Shown here in pieces: positions 38,661 through 48,800 of a stretch of 64,000 nucleotides of DNA. Made by a program: the position numbers and the translations under genes. This stretch comes from a virus. Below the pieces are notes generated by a model that saw only the letters and a program-made list of their open reading frames with translations, was not told the DNA's origin and made no database searches. Position 1 is the stretch's first letter. Each line of letters opens with the position of its first letter. The stretch lies in the IMG/VR virus record IMGVR_UViG_3300008117_000010, positions 1 through 64,000 of that record; one strand, written 5' to 3'.

Positions 38661-39170
38661 ATGATCAAGTTCAAAAAACCAGATTTAAATGCACCTAGAT
38701 TTAAAAAGAAAAGAGAAAGTATTTTAAAAGATGATTTTTACAAAGAATTAAAATTAAAATATTCTAAATGTAAAGATCTAACAAAAGAAGATATAAGAAC
38801 AATAATAGAAGCATTTAATAATGAAATAGTTAATACTATTATTGAAGATCCAAATGGTTTTGAATTACCTGAAGGACTAGGATATATATTTATTGCAACA
38901 ACAAAAGTTAAAAAAAAGAAAGTTGTTGACTATAAAAACTCACATGCTTATGGTGTATTAGTTACTCATAAAAATTGGGAGACAGATGGATATGTAGGTA
39001 AAATAGTTTATACAAACTATAAAGCTAAATATAGATTTAGAAATGCACCTATATGGGGATTTACAGCTTCTAGAACATTTAGTAGAAAAATGTCTAAAGC
39101 CTTTAAAGAAAAATGGAATACATATAGAACCTTAATACCAGGAATAAAACCCTCGGTATACAAAAATTAA
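38661..39170 (+). CDS. Conserved small virion-assembly protein, 169 aa
   Basis: Basic, begins MIKFKKPDLNAPRFKKKRES and contains DDFYKELKLKYSKCKDLTKE, then GFELPEGLGYIFIATTKVKK, a pattern like the GFGxF turn of HU/IHF proteins with following basic residues. It may be a second IHF-like protein or a tail-assembly factor. First gene of the tail operon. Confidence 0.65.
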   Translation: MIKFKKPDLNAPRFKKKRESILKDDFYKELKLKYSKCKDLTKEDIRTIIEAFNNEIVNTIIEDPNGFELPEGLGYIFIATTKVKKKKVVDYKNSHAYGVLVTHKNWETDGYVGKIVYTNYKAKYRFRNAPIWGFTASRTFSRKMSKAFKEKWNTYRTLIPGIKPSVYKN

Positions 39171-39174
39171 AGTT

Positions 39175-39843
39175 ATGAATAGTATTGGTGAAATTATTTC
39201 AAGAGTAAGAGGTAGTATAAGAGCCATTGATATGGACTCTTTTATTACGGATAGATACATATATAGTCTAATAACTAAATATGCAAAACTCTATATAAAA
39301 CAAAATAGTGGACAAGGATTTAATACCAAGTTTAATAGTTTGTTTACTCGTATTCCTTGTATGAATCTAATTGAAGTAGATAAGATAGAAGCATGTTGTG
39401 ATGTTCAATCTGGTTGTAAATTAAAAAGAACTAAAGAAAAATTACCAGGAGTAATGGAAGGACCTGAGGGTCCACTATTACGTGCTGTAACATCATTAGA
39501 TGGGAGTTCTATTATATATAGAACAACTCCTCAGCTTTATAATTCAATGTCTCAAACAAGTGGATTTAAGTATAATAAAAACAAATACTATTGGATTATC
39601 AATAACTATATCTATTTAGGTAATGTGCCCTGGGATGGAATCTCTATTGAAGGAATATTTGATGGTAATCTAAATAACTTTTTATGTGATAATGAATGTG
39701 CATTTGCACAAGATCAAACATTTAATATTCCGCCAGAATTATTTTCTCAAGTTGAGCAACAAGTTGTACGTGAAATAGCTTTATCTCAACAGATAAATAT
39801 TGATATGGCACCTGCTGACAATCAAAGCCCTGTAAGACCATGA
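39175..39843 (+). CDS. Ring/collar (tail adaptor) protein 1, 222 aa
   Basis: N-terminal helices (IGEIISRVRGSIRAIDMDSF, SLITKYAKLYIKQNS) then a beta domain, C-terminal helix VEQQVVREIALSQQI. Sizes and order (about 220, 300, then about 1700 residues) match the ring proteins and muzzle of crAss-like virions. It would join the portal to the tail. Overlaps the next gene by 4 nt. Confidence 0.75.
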   Translation: MNSIGEIISRVRGSIRAIDMDSFITDRYIYSLITKYAKLYIKQNSGQGFNTKFNSLFTRIPCMNLIEVDKIEACCDVQSGCKLKRTKEKLPGVMEGPEGPLLRAVTSLDGSSIIYRTTPQLYNSMSQTSGFKYNKNKYYWIINNYIYLGNVPWDGISIEGIFDGNLNNFLCDNECAFAQDQTFNIPPELFSQVEQQVVREIALSQQINIDMAPADNQSPVRP

Positions 39844-40742
39844 ATTATAATTATACACTTAAGTATAGATCTTTTGATTCTTTATTAGAAGATGTCAAAA
39901 CAGATTTAAGATCAATATCAACTGAAGGTAATATAGAACCTGCACAACTAATTAAAGTTGCAATGCGGGTTAACTATGATTTAGGACTTCGTATTTATAA
40001 GACTAAAGAAAAAATGCTTTGTGTTGAAGATGGCAGAGTACGATTACCAGATGACTTTTATGTAATGAATTATGCATTAGTCTGTGGTGAATATGAATAT
40101 TCTGTACAATTACCACAAGGTACTAATATACAAGAAGTAGTTCCTGAATATAGACCTTGGATTGATCAATTAAATTGCACTGATGAAATTAACATGGGTG
40201 AATTAACATGCTTACAAAAGTGTGGAAATAACTATGGTATAATTCAAGTAATTAATACAGAGCATAGATTTTTTAAAACCTTAATGCCTGTTCGCTTTAA
40301 AAATTCTGAGTATATAGATTGCGATTGTCCTAATCTTAGAACACATGGATTAGATGAGGCATATATAAAAGACGGATTTATTTGGACATCTTTTAAAGAT
40401 GCTAACTTATATATAAACTATCAAGGATCACTTGAAGATGATAATGGTAATCTATTAGTACCAGATCATCCTTTTCTTAATGAGTATTATGAATACGCAC
40501 TTAAAAAACGTATTCTAGAAAATGCAGTCATGGATGGTGCAAATGTAGTTCCCCAATTACAATTAGTAATGCAAGAATATAGAGGTGCTAGAAATAATGC
40601 ATTATCTGTAGTTAATACTCCCAATTTTTCTGAAATGCAAAAACTTTGGGCAGCAAATCGTAAAGCAATGTACAGTAAATATTATGATATGTTTAAGTCG
40701 TATTTCAGACCTATTGATTATAGAATTAATAACGCTGTATAA
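39840..40742 (+). CDS. Ring/collar (tail adaptor) protein 2, 300 aa
   Basis: Begins MNYNYTLKYRSFDSLLEDVK; helices then RVRLPDDFYVMNYALVCGEY, the strand-turn typical of this adaptor family, and a C-terminal helical part FLNEYYEYALKKRILENAVM. Paired with the preceding gene by a 4-nt overlap and followed after 2 nt by the muzzle gene, which suggests fixed stoichiometry. Confidence 0.76.
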   Translation: MNYNYTLKYRSFDSLLEDVKTDLRSISTEGNIEPAQLIKVAMRVNYDLGLRIYKTKEKMLCVEDGRVRLPDDFYVMNYALVCGEYEYSVQLPQGTNIQEVVPEYRPWIDQLNCTDEINMGELTCLQKCGNNYGIIQVINTEHRFFKTLMPVRFKNSEYIDCDCPNLRTHGLDEAYIKDGFIWTSFKDANLYINYQGSLEDDNGNLLVPDHPFLNEYYEYALKKRILENAVMDGANVVPQLQLVMQEYRGARNNALSVVNTPNFSEMQKLWAANRKAMYSKYYDMFKSYFRPIDYRINNAV

Positions 40743-40744
40743 AA

Positions 40745-43700
40745 ATGTCAGAAATAAATTCAAATACATCATCATTAGAAGCAAGAACCTTTAGTAAGGG
40801 ACTTGTTAAAGATATAAGCGATCTCTATACTCCAGATGGAGTATGGAGTCATGCAAGAAATTTAAATAATGTTAATGAAGTTAATGGTGATATTGGTACA
40901 GTAAGTAGTGAGCCCGCCAATGAATTTTGTAATCAAGCACCTTATACAATTATAGGTGCTATTAATATATATCAAGATTATTGGGTAATCTATTCTACTG
41001 ATGATGTTAATTCTGAAATAGGTTTATTTGATGAGTCAGCTTGTCAATATTATAAAATTGTTAATGATCCTTGTTTAGGTTTTAATCGTAATAATCTTAT
41101 TATTGGTCGATCAAGAGAAAATTTTGATTGTTCATATCAAGTATATTGGGCAGATGGTTTAAATCCAGATAGAACGTTAAATATTGGTGATATACGTAAT
41201 GCACCATTTGCTCAACCATGGCCTGGTGTACCATACGTATGTGTTGATCAACAAGCTGGATTAAATGAAGAATGTCAAGTATGTGAACCAATATATCCAT
41301 TACAATTAGATTGTGAAAAAATTAGATTAGCTAAACTAACTAAAACACCTTGTGTTAAAGTAGAGTTAGGTTTAGCAGGTGGTAACTTAAGAAATGGTTC
41401 TTACTTTGCTGTAATTGCTTATGCAGAAAATGGATTAAAAGCAACAAACTGGTTTGCACCTGGTAATATCCAATCGATTTTTAATCATAGTGATAATGGC
41501 GGTTCTATTCAAATTCAATTTTCTAATCTAGAAACATCTAATTATGATGAATTTATATTAGCAGTTGTTCGAGTAGTAAACAACCAACTTGAGGCAAAAC
41601 AAATTGGTATTTATAGTACAGATACATCTGTAGTTAATATAGATTATTTAGATCCTGAATTACCTACAATCAATGCGGGTGAGATTTTAATCTTACCAAT
41701 TTATTATGAAAAGTCAAACGGTATATATCAAGTCAATAATTATTTATTACGTGTAGGACCAACAAGTAGATTCGATTTTAATTACCAACCGCTTGCAAAT
41801 CAGATTGATACAGAGTGGGTAATGATTGAACAACCTGTAGATTACTATCGTAAAGGTGGTAATATGACAGGATACATGCGTGACGAACAATATGCTTTTT
41901 TCATAAGATGGGTTTATAATACAGGTGATAAGTCATCATCATATCATATTCCAGGTAGAGGTAAAGAATTAAATAGAGAAATTGATAGTAATGGAAATGA
42001 TATTCTTTATAATGCTGCTAATGGATTTAATGAATCCTCTCCTGATAATTTTGAATTAGCAGCTTCACAAGCAGTTCAAGGTTCATATCAAACACCAGCA
42101 ATATATGATGTTATAAATACAGCATATGTATTATCAAGTAATTTACCTGCAGCAAATGATCCTGTAATACCTGGTAACGTTATTGCTCGTGGTAAAATGG
42201 GTTATTGGGAATCAACAGAAATTTATCCAGATAATAAACCTGAAGTGTGGAATGCAAGTTACTGGCCTTGGTCTCAAACAAGTAGTAGCAATCATGATCT
42301 ATGTGGAAAACCTATTAGACATCATAAATTTCCAGCAGATATTTTAGATACTAGTCCTAATAGTAATGGTGCTAATGGATATTCAAGAGTTCGTATTGGA
42401 ACAACTAGTTGTAACAATAAAGAAAATCCAAAAGCTATAAGAATACTTGGTGTAAGTTTTAAAAATATTAAAGCTCCTGTTGATAATAATGGTGTTCCAA
42501 TTCCAGGTATTGTTGGTTATGAAATATTACGTAGTTCGAGAGAAGGTAACAAAACTGTTATTGCAAAAGGAATAATTAATAATGTTCGACAATATGTAAG
42601 TGCAGACGGACAAAATATTTATTTTCAAAACTATCCTTATAATGATCTTACTCCAGATCCATTTATACAAGGAACTAATAATACGCATAAAGACAAAGTT
42701 ACATTTCACTCTCCAGATACAAACTTTACCGATCCATTTTTAAATCAAAGTGAATTAAAGTTATATGGTGAACTTGGTCAATCAGATAATACATTCATGC
42801 AATTAACTGAAGTACCAGGTCACCCAAAACATAAATTAATTACTAATCTTGCTTTCTTAGTTGCTACCTTTCTTGGATATGCAATTGCTGCAAGAAACTT
42901 AAGAGGTAAAAAAGTTTATCAATTCCAAGGATATCAACCATTTAATATAGGTATTCTTGGAACACCTCCTACTAGTAGTACAACAGAACCAGCTCAAAGT
43001 ATTAATATTACTACAAGAAATACAATATATAATACTGCAAATAATATTACAAATAGTGCACTTGGAGGTAGACTTGAAAATAAAGTTCCCGTATTTTTTG
43101 CATCATTATTTAGTCCATTAGGTACTAACCAAGGTGAGAAAGCAGATGAGACAAATTTAAGTCAGGGTGGATCAGGTATTATGCAAAAAGTTCGTTCATG
43201 GACTAATGAATATTCTGATATAGATTATTTAGGTGGAACATATAGAGCAATAAGTTCTGCAATTACATTTGGTTACTATTTAACTGAAGGTGCAGATTCA
43301 ATGTTAGAACTTATAAAAAGTTTAAGTCCTTATCGTCAATATGCTTATAGATACTTATCAGTTGCACATTTACATAATCATAACTTAGGTAATGCAAAAT
43401 TCTTAAATTCTAATTCACGTAGATATATAACTGGATCAGAGTATTTAGATAGTTCATATCAGAATGTTGAAGGTCTTAGATATAATAATTTATTAAGACC
43501 AAGGACAGTTTCTTTACATTTAAATAGTGCTATACAAGATCCTAGCTTAGTTGATAATACTCGAGTTTTAATATCAAATCAATATAATAATTGGAAAGAT
43601 AGAAGTAAACCCTTTTGTAAAACAGCTAGTTGTTATTATGCAGGAATTAAAATAAGAAATAGAAATCAATATGGACAGTTACAAAATATAAAACAAATAT

Positions 43701-45805
43701 TTACAAACTGTTCTATTAATGTTCCAAATAACTTTGGAGTTAATAATCCTATAGTTCAGTCTCCAGATATATTTGGCGGTGATGTATATGTTACAAGATA
43801 TACTGAAAAGAATACATTCTTTTATTTCTATGATTGGTTATATGATCAACCTGATGGATATGAGTTTGATTATACATTAAGATATATGATTAATGAGCCA
43901 AGATTCTGGGCAAACTTTAATGCATTTGCTACAGAAGATTTTGTTCGAGGAATGATTGGAAGTATTTTATCACTTAATTTTGGTCAAATATTAAATGCTG
44001 CACCAAGTTCATTATATAAACTTGATGATTTTGATGCAATAGATTTTAGTGATTTAGCTAATCTTAATATTGGTAACTTTGTTAATTCATTAGTCAGTAA
44101 ACTAAAGTTTCTAAAGCAAAATGCATTATTCTATTTATTTAATTCAGGAGTTAGAGAATTTTTTGTTGAATCAGAATATAACTTAGATAGTCGTGATTGG
44201 GGTGAGTTAGATCAAGAACGTCATTACGATCCTTATAGATTTAGAGATCTTAATACATTATTTGATACTCCAATAATTAAGTTTGGAAACTTCTATAAAT
44301 ATGATAGGTCATTAAGTGTTGCTTACTTACCATCAAATAAATCACCATGGGGAGTTATTCAACCTAGATCATATGATCCATTAACTGCGGAAACATGCTT
44401 TACAAATTTTCCAGATAGAATTATTTATTCATTACCACAAGATCAAGAAGGTAAAAAAGATTATTGGAAAATCTTCTTAGTTAACAACTATAAAGACTTT
44501 GGAGATGTAGTTACTTCTGTTAAACCAATAAGTAAATCGGGATCAATAATATTATTCCAGTCTCAAGCACCAATAATGTTTATGGGTGTTGATGAATTAG
44601 AAACCACAGGTGGAGTAAAATTAACTATTGGAGATGGAGGATTATTTAGTCAACCATTACAGAATTTAAGTAATGCGGATCCTGCTTATCAACATGGAGC
44701 ATGTCAAAGTAGATTAAGTGTAATTAATACTCCTCTTGGATTATATTACATGAATCAAGCTCAAGGTAAAATATTCCATGTACTATCTTCAGGAATAGAT
44801 GAGATATCAGCTAGATATATGCGGTGGTGGTTTTCAACATACTTACCGTTTAAGATACTAGAAGATTTTCCAAATTTTGAATTAATAGATAATCCTGTTG
44901 TAGGTGTTGGATGTCAATCAATATATGACAATAAAGCAATTATACTTTATTTCTGTAAGAAGGATTATAAGTTAAAACCAGAATTTAAGAATAGAATTAC
45001 ATATATAACTGGTAATGACTTTTTATTAGATAACCTAAATAAAATTAAATTAGGTGATTCTAATTATTTTGACGATGCTTCTTGGACAATAAGTTTTGAT
45101 CCAAAAGAAAAGATGTGGTTATCATTCCACGATTGGCATCCCGAGTTAACATTAATTGCACGTAATAATTTATTAACTACAATTACTGCACCAACCGGTG
45201 GACAAATTTGGAGACATAATGATAGAAATGATTTATTCTGTAACTATTATGGAAAAGATTATCCGTTTGAAATAGAACAAACGTTTTCAACAGGACAAAC
45301 AGTTAATACAATAAGAAGCATTGAATATGTTCTAGAAGGTTATATCTATAATCAAGAAACAGAAGATAAGTATCATGTGCTTGATGCAAATTTTGATAGA
45401 GCAGTCGTTCATAATTCAGAACAAGTATCTGGTGTATTACGTTTAAATCTCACACCTAAAAATAATAGTGTTGATATTATTAACTATCCAGTTATTAATC
45501 CAAGTAACATAGATATATTATATTCAAAAGAAGAACAAAAATATAGATTTAATCAGTTCTGGGATATTACTGCAGATCGTGGTGAGTTTACATTTCCAAA
45601 CGTTCAAAGACCAATTTGGACAACTGCTTATAATGGTTATGTAAGAATATTAAATCCAAATAATTTGAATTATAATAAATCGCCATTTGAAAGAAAGAAG
45701 TTTCGACATTATACAAATCGCATTTTATTATATAAACAGATCTCTGGAAATGTTCAATTGATTTATAAAATTCAAAATACAAAACTTTTATATTCTCCGC
45801 GATGA
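40745..45805 (+). CDS. Muzzle / tail-tube terminal protein, 1686 aa
   Basis: Large beta-rich protein that probably closes the short tail, as in crAss-like virions. The N-terminus SSLEARTFSKGLVKDISDLY and SHARNLNNVNEVNGDIGTVS (a strand pattern shared by tail stabilisation proteins) is followed by long beta segments through to YKIQNTKLLYSP. A hydrophobic stretch near 700-720 (LVATFLGYAIAAR) and a helical part near 1080-1140 may be buried plugs. Its place after two ring proteins is the main support. Overlaps the next gene by 4 nt. Confidence 0.8.
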   Translation: MSEINSNTSSLEARTFSKGLVKDISDLYTPDGVWSHARNLNNVNEVNGDIGTVSSEPANEFCNQAPYTIIGAINIYQDYWVIYSTDDVNSEIGLFDESACQYYKIVNDPCLGFNRNNLIIGRSRENFDCSYQVYWADGLNPDRTLNIGDIRNAPFAQPWPGVPYVCVDQQAGLNEECQVCEPIYPLQLDCEKIRLAKLTKTPCVKVELGLAGGNLRNGSYFAVIAYAENGLKATNWFAPGNIQSIFNHSDNGGSIQIQFSNLETSNYDEFILAVVRVVNNQLEAKQIGIYSTDTSVVNIDYLDPELPTINAGEILILPIYYEKSNGIYQVNNYLLRVGPTSRFDFNYQPLANQIDTEWVMIEQPVDYYRKGGNMTGYMRDEQYAFFIRWVYNTGDKSSSYHIPGRGKELNREIDSNGNDILYNAANGFNESSPDNFELAASQAVQGSYQTPAIYDVINTAYVLSSNLPAANDPVIPGNVIARGKMGYWESTEIYPDNKPEVWNASYWPWSQTSSSNHDLCGKPIRHHKFPADILDTSPNSNGANGYSRVRIGTTSCNNKENPKAIRILGVSFKNIKAPVDNNGVPIPGIVGYEILRSSREGNKTVIAKGIINNVRQYVSADGQNIYFQNYPYNDLTPDPFIQGTNNTHKDKVTFHSPDTNFTDPFLNQSELKLYGELGQSDNTFMQLTEVPGHPKHKLITNLAFLVATFLGYAIAARNLRGKKVYQFQGYQPFNIGILGTPPTSSTTEPAQSINITTRNTIYNTANNITNSALGGRLENKVPVFFASLFSPLGTNQGEKADETNLSQGGSGIMQKVRSWTNEYSDIDYLGGTYRAISSAITFGYYLTEGADSMLELIKSLSPYRQYAYRYLSVAHLHNHNLGNAKFLNSNSRRYITGSEYLDSSYQNVEGLRYNNLLRPRTVSLHLNSAIQDPSLVDNTRVLISNQYNNWKDRSKPFCKTASCYYAGIKIRNRNQYGQLQNIKQIFTNCSINVPNNFGVNNPIVQSPDIFGGDVYVTRYTEKNTFFYFYDWLYDQPDGYEFDYTLRYMINEPRFWANFNAFATEDFVRGMIGSILSLNFGQILNAAPSSLYKLDDFDAIDFSDLANLNIGNFVNSLVSKLKFLKQNALFYLFNSGVREFFVESEYNLDSRDWGELDQERHYDPYRFRDLNTLFDTPIIKFGNFYKYDRSLSVAYLPSNKSPWGVIQPRSYDPLTAETCFTNFPDRIIYSLPQDQEGKKDYWKIFLVNNYKDFGDVVTSVKPISKSGSIILFQSQAPIMFMGVDELETTGGVKLTIGDGGLFSQPLQNLSNADPAYQHGACQSRLSVINTPLGLYYMNQAQGKIFHVLSSGIDEISARYMRWWFSTYLPFKILEDFPNFELIDNPVVGVGCQSIYDNKAIILYFCKKDYKLKPEFKNRITYITGNDFLLDNLNKIKLGDSNYFDDASWTISFDPKEKMWLSFHDWHPELTLIARNNLLTTITAPTGGQIWRHNDRNDLFCNYYGKDYPFEIEQTFSTGQTVNTIRSIEYVLEGYIYNQETEDKYHVLDANFDRAVVHNSEQVSGVLRLNLTPKNNSVDIINYPVINPSNIDILYSKEEQKYRFNQFWDITADRGEFTFPNVQRPIWTTAYNGYVRILNPNNLNYNKSPFERKKFRHYTNRILLYKQISGNVQLIYKIQNTKLLYSPR

Positions 45806-48800
45806 AAAAGTATATAGGCAAATTTAAAAAGGAAGGATTACCCGGTGGACCTAATGAAGTGCAAACAACTATGCATGGATTTATATTTACTGAAGATGGT
45901 CAATATGATTTTCCAGGAATGAAAACAGTAGTACCTGGAGATACTATGACAATGGAAAATGTACTGCATAATCTATTAGGTATTAGTGATAATGGTATTA
46001 TGCAATTCATGGAACGTGATGGTGGAGAATATTATTTTCCTGGTGCAAACATGGTATATGAAATACCTCTTGCACAATTTGGTTTATCATATGGATTAGA
46101 AGGGACAGAAGATATGAATGGAAGTCTTGTTCCCTCATTAAACTTTGATACTAACGGTCTAAGTCTTAATGCTTCATCAAGTTTACCTATAGAAAGTTTA
46201 AAAGATTATTATAAAAATTTAAGTGTTAATGCAGCCTATAGAAAAAATTTAGGAAGACTAGGAAATTTAGAACTAACAGGTAGTGGTTATTATAATAAAG
46301 GTAGTAAACCAGATTATAATGTTGGTTTTAATTATAATAACAGATTTAAAGATCGATTAGGTGTAAATGTTTCTGCTAATTCTCCATTACAAAATATTAA
46401 AGATAATACTAATGTAAATGTTGGTTTAACTTATAATTTTCAAGATGGTGGAATTAGAGGACCAAGAATAGTTAATGACCCTGAATCAGATAGATCATAC
46501 TATGATCCAATTTCAGAAACAATAACTATGAGTGCTTTACCATTTGGTGTAGATCCAAAATATGTTAAGGAGCATGAAATGTTTCACCATCTGCAAAACA
46601 TGACGGGTAACTTACATTATGGTACACCTGTAAAAAGAGCTACTATTCCATCAACCGATGAATTTGCGGCAGACTATTATAACAGAAAAGGATTAGAAGT
46701 AGGAGATCTTACTGATGAATTTAGATATTATAATCCTGAATTTGGTTTTGTACCAGATGATGTTATATATAACACGTATATTGACTACGAACAATATAAT
46801 AGACCGTATACTGTAGAGGGTGAAGCTCAAGATTATGAAAACTATATACGTTCTGGTGGCAACTCTATATTTAGAAAAAATGGTGGATCATTAGATAAGT
46901 ATCAATTTGGTAGACAATATAAAAAATTCAAAGAAAGCTTACCAGAAAACTTAAGAAATACAAATGAAAAAGATTATAATTTAAAGTATTTATGGAAAAA
47001 AGCTGGTAGACCTAGTGATATATTTGAAGCACAACAATGGGATAGAAATAAATCATTTGAAGAAAATTATAATCAAGATATAGCAAACTTAAAAGCTGGA
47101 ACATATGATTATACAAAAGGTCTTTTTCCTTTAGTAGAGGATGTAGAACAAGACGGTAGTATTAGTTATAATTATCATGGTTCAAGTATTGAACCAACAA
47201 CATTAAAGTTTTTAAAATCAAAAGATCATCCATCTTTAATAAAGGAATTAGAGTGGTATTATTCTAATGACCCAACTGCTGTTGATTTTAGAAATCAATA
47301 TGATTTAGATAAAAGTGGTAAATTTTATCAGTATATACCAAAAAAACAAAATATAAAAAAGAAAGGTGGTACAACTCTAAAAAAATATCAAACCGGAAAA
47401 ACAGTTTCACAAGAGTGGACTGAAATTACAGGAACACCTTGGGCACAAGCCAAAAAACTTGGACTAACTAAAGGAAGTGAAAAAGAAAATCTTAAACTTT
47501 TAAATGAAATTAAAAAAGATCCTGAAAAATATAGAACACTTGCAAGAGGTAATTCTAATTTGCAACCAATAGAAAGGATAGAAGTTCAACCAGAAGCTAT
47601 AATAACAGAAGATGTAAAACCTGTTACTACAGCTAAAAGTGTAACACAACCATTTGATCAAACATATAGAGAGTTATACGGAGAAGAAAAACAAGCACCA
47701 CAAGATGTAATGAGGGTACCTTTAATAGATGCTCCAAAATATACTATAACAAATCCTGATTTATTAAGTGTTCCTTTTGTATATGAAACGGGAGTTCAAC
47801 CAGACTATTCATATGAAGATAGAGCATTTGGTGAATCTGAGTGGAATAAACTTGCGGCTGTTGCATTACCTTCTCCAACTGGAGAATTTGCTCAAGAAAT
47901 GTTTAATCCATTAAGTCAAGAAGCGATAGGAGAATATATTCCTATGGTACAATCAACGCAATTAACAACTCCAGGACCAAATGCATATAAACCAGATTTA
48001 TCTAATTGTGATCAAGAGCAATGTTCTGCAGGATTACAATATAACCTAGCATCACAATTAAAAGGTGGTTTTAACGAAGCTCATAATAAATTAGGACTTC
48101 AAGGTAATGCTTGGACAATGGGTGAAAATATTATAAAACATGGTGGACAAAGAATATATGGTCTTGGTTCTGAAATGAATATAAATAGAAGTAAAAATTA
48201 TGATACTAAAGATATAAGGAAAAAATTATATGAGGCAAGAAAATCATATGACTTAGATAAAATATACGAAACCTCACAGGTAGGTGATATTGTTGAAATG
48301 TATTATCCCGGTAGTGACTATCAAACCGAAGCAATACGTGATGGTAAAGATAATACTGTTACAACACATATAGGACATATTACTGAGAAAGATGGCGTTA
48401 AATATGTTACACATAATGTCCATGGTACATGGCATACAGATAAATTAGAAACATTATTATCTAGATCAGGAAATAATAAAGGTACAAAAGGAACAGTAAT
48501 TTCAGGTATTGTAAGACCAGATTATGGTTGGAGAGATAAGCAAGATGAAAATAGAGCTGTATCTATATCTCCAAATCCTGTACAAGCAATATCTGCTAGT
48601 GGTGATAGAAACTATTATCAATTTGGACCTGCTGATACAGATAATGATGGTAAAGAAGATGTAGTATCTAGATGGCAAAACAAAGCTATTAATCCGACAT
48701 CTCAACAATTTGTTAAAGGAATAGAAGCTGTAGCACCAACTATTGCTAAAGACTTTGGATTATCAAATGATCAACTTGAATTAGTAATGAGAACATCATT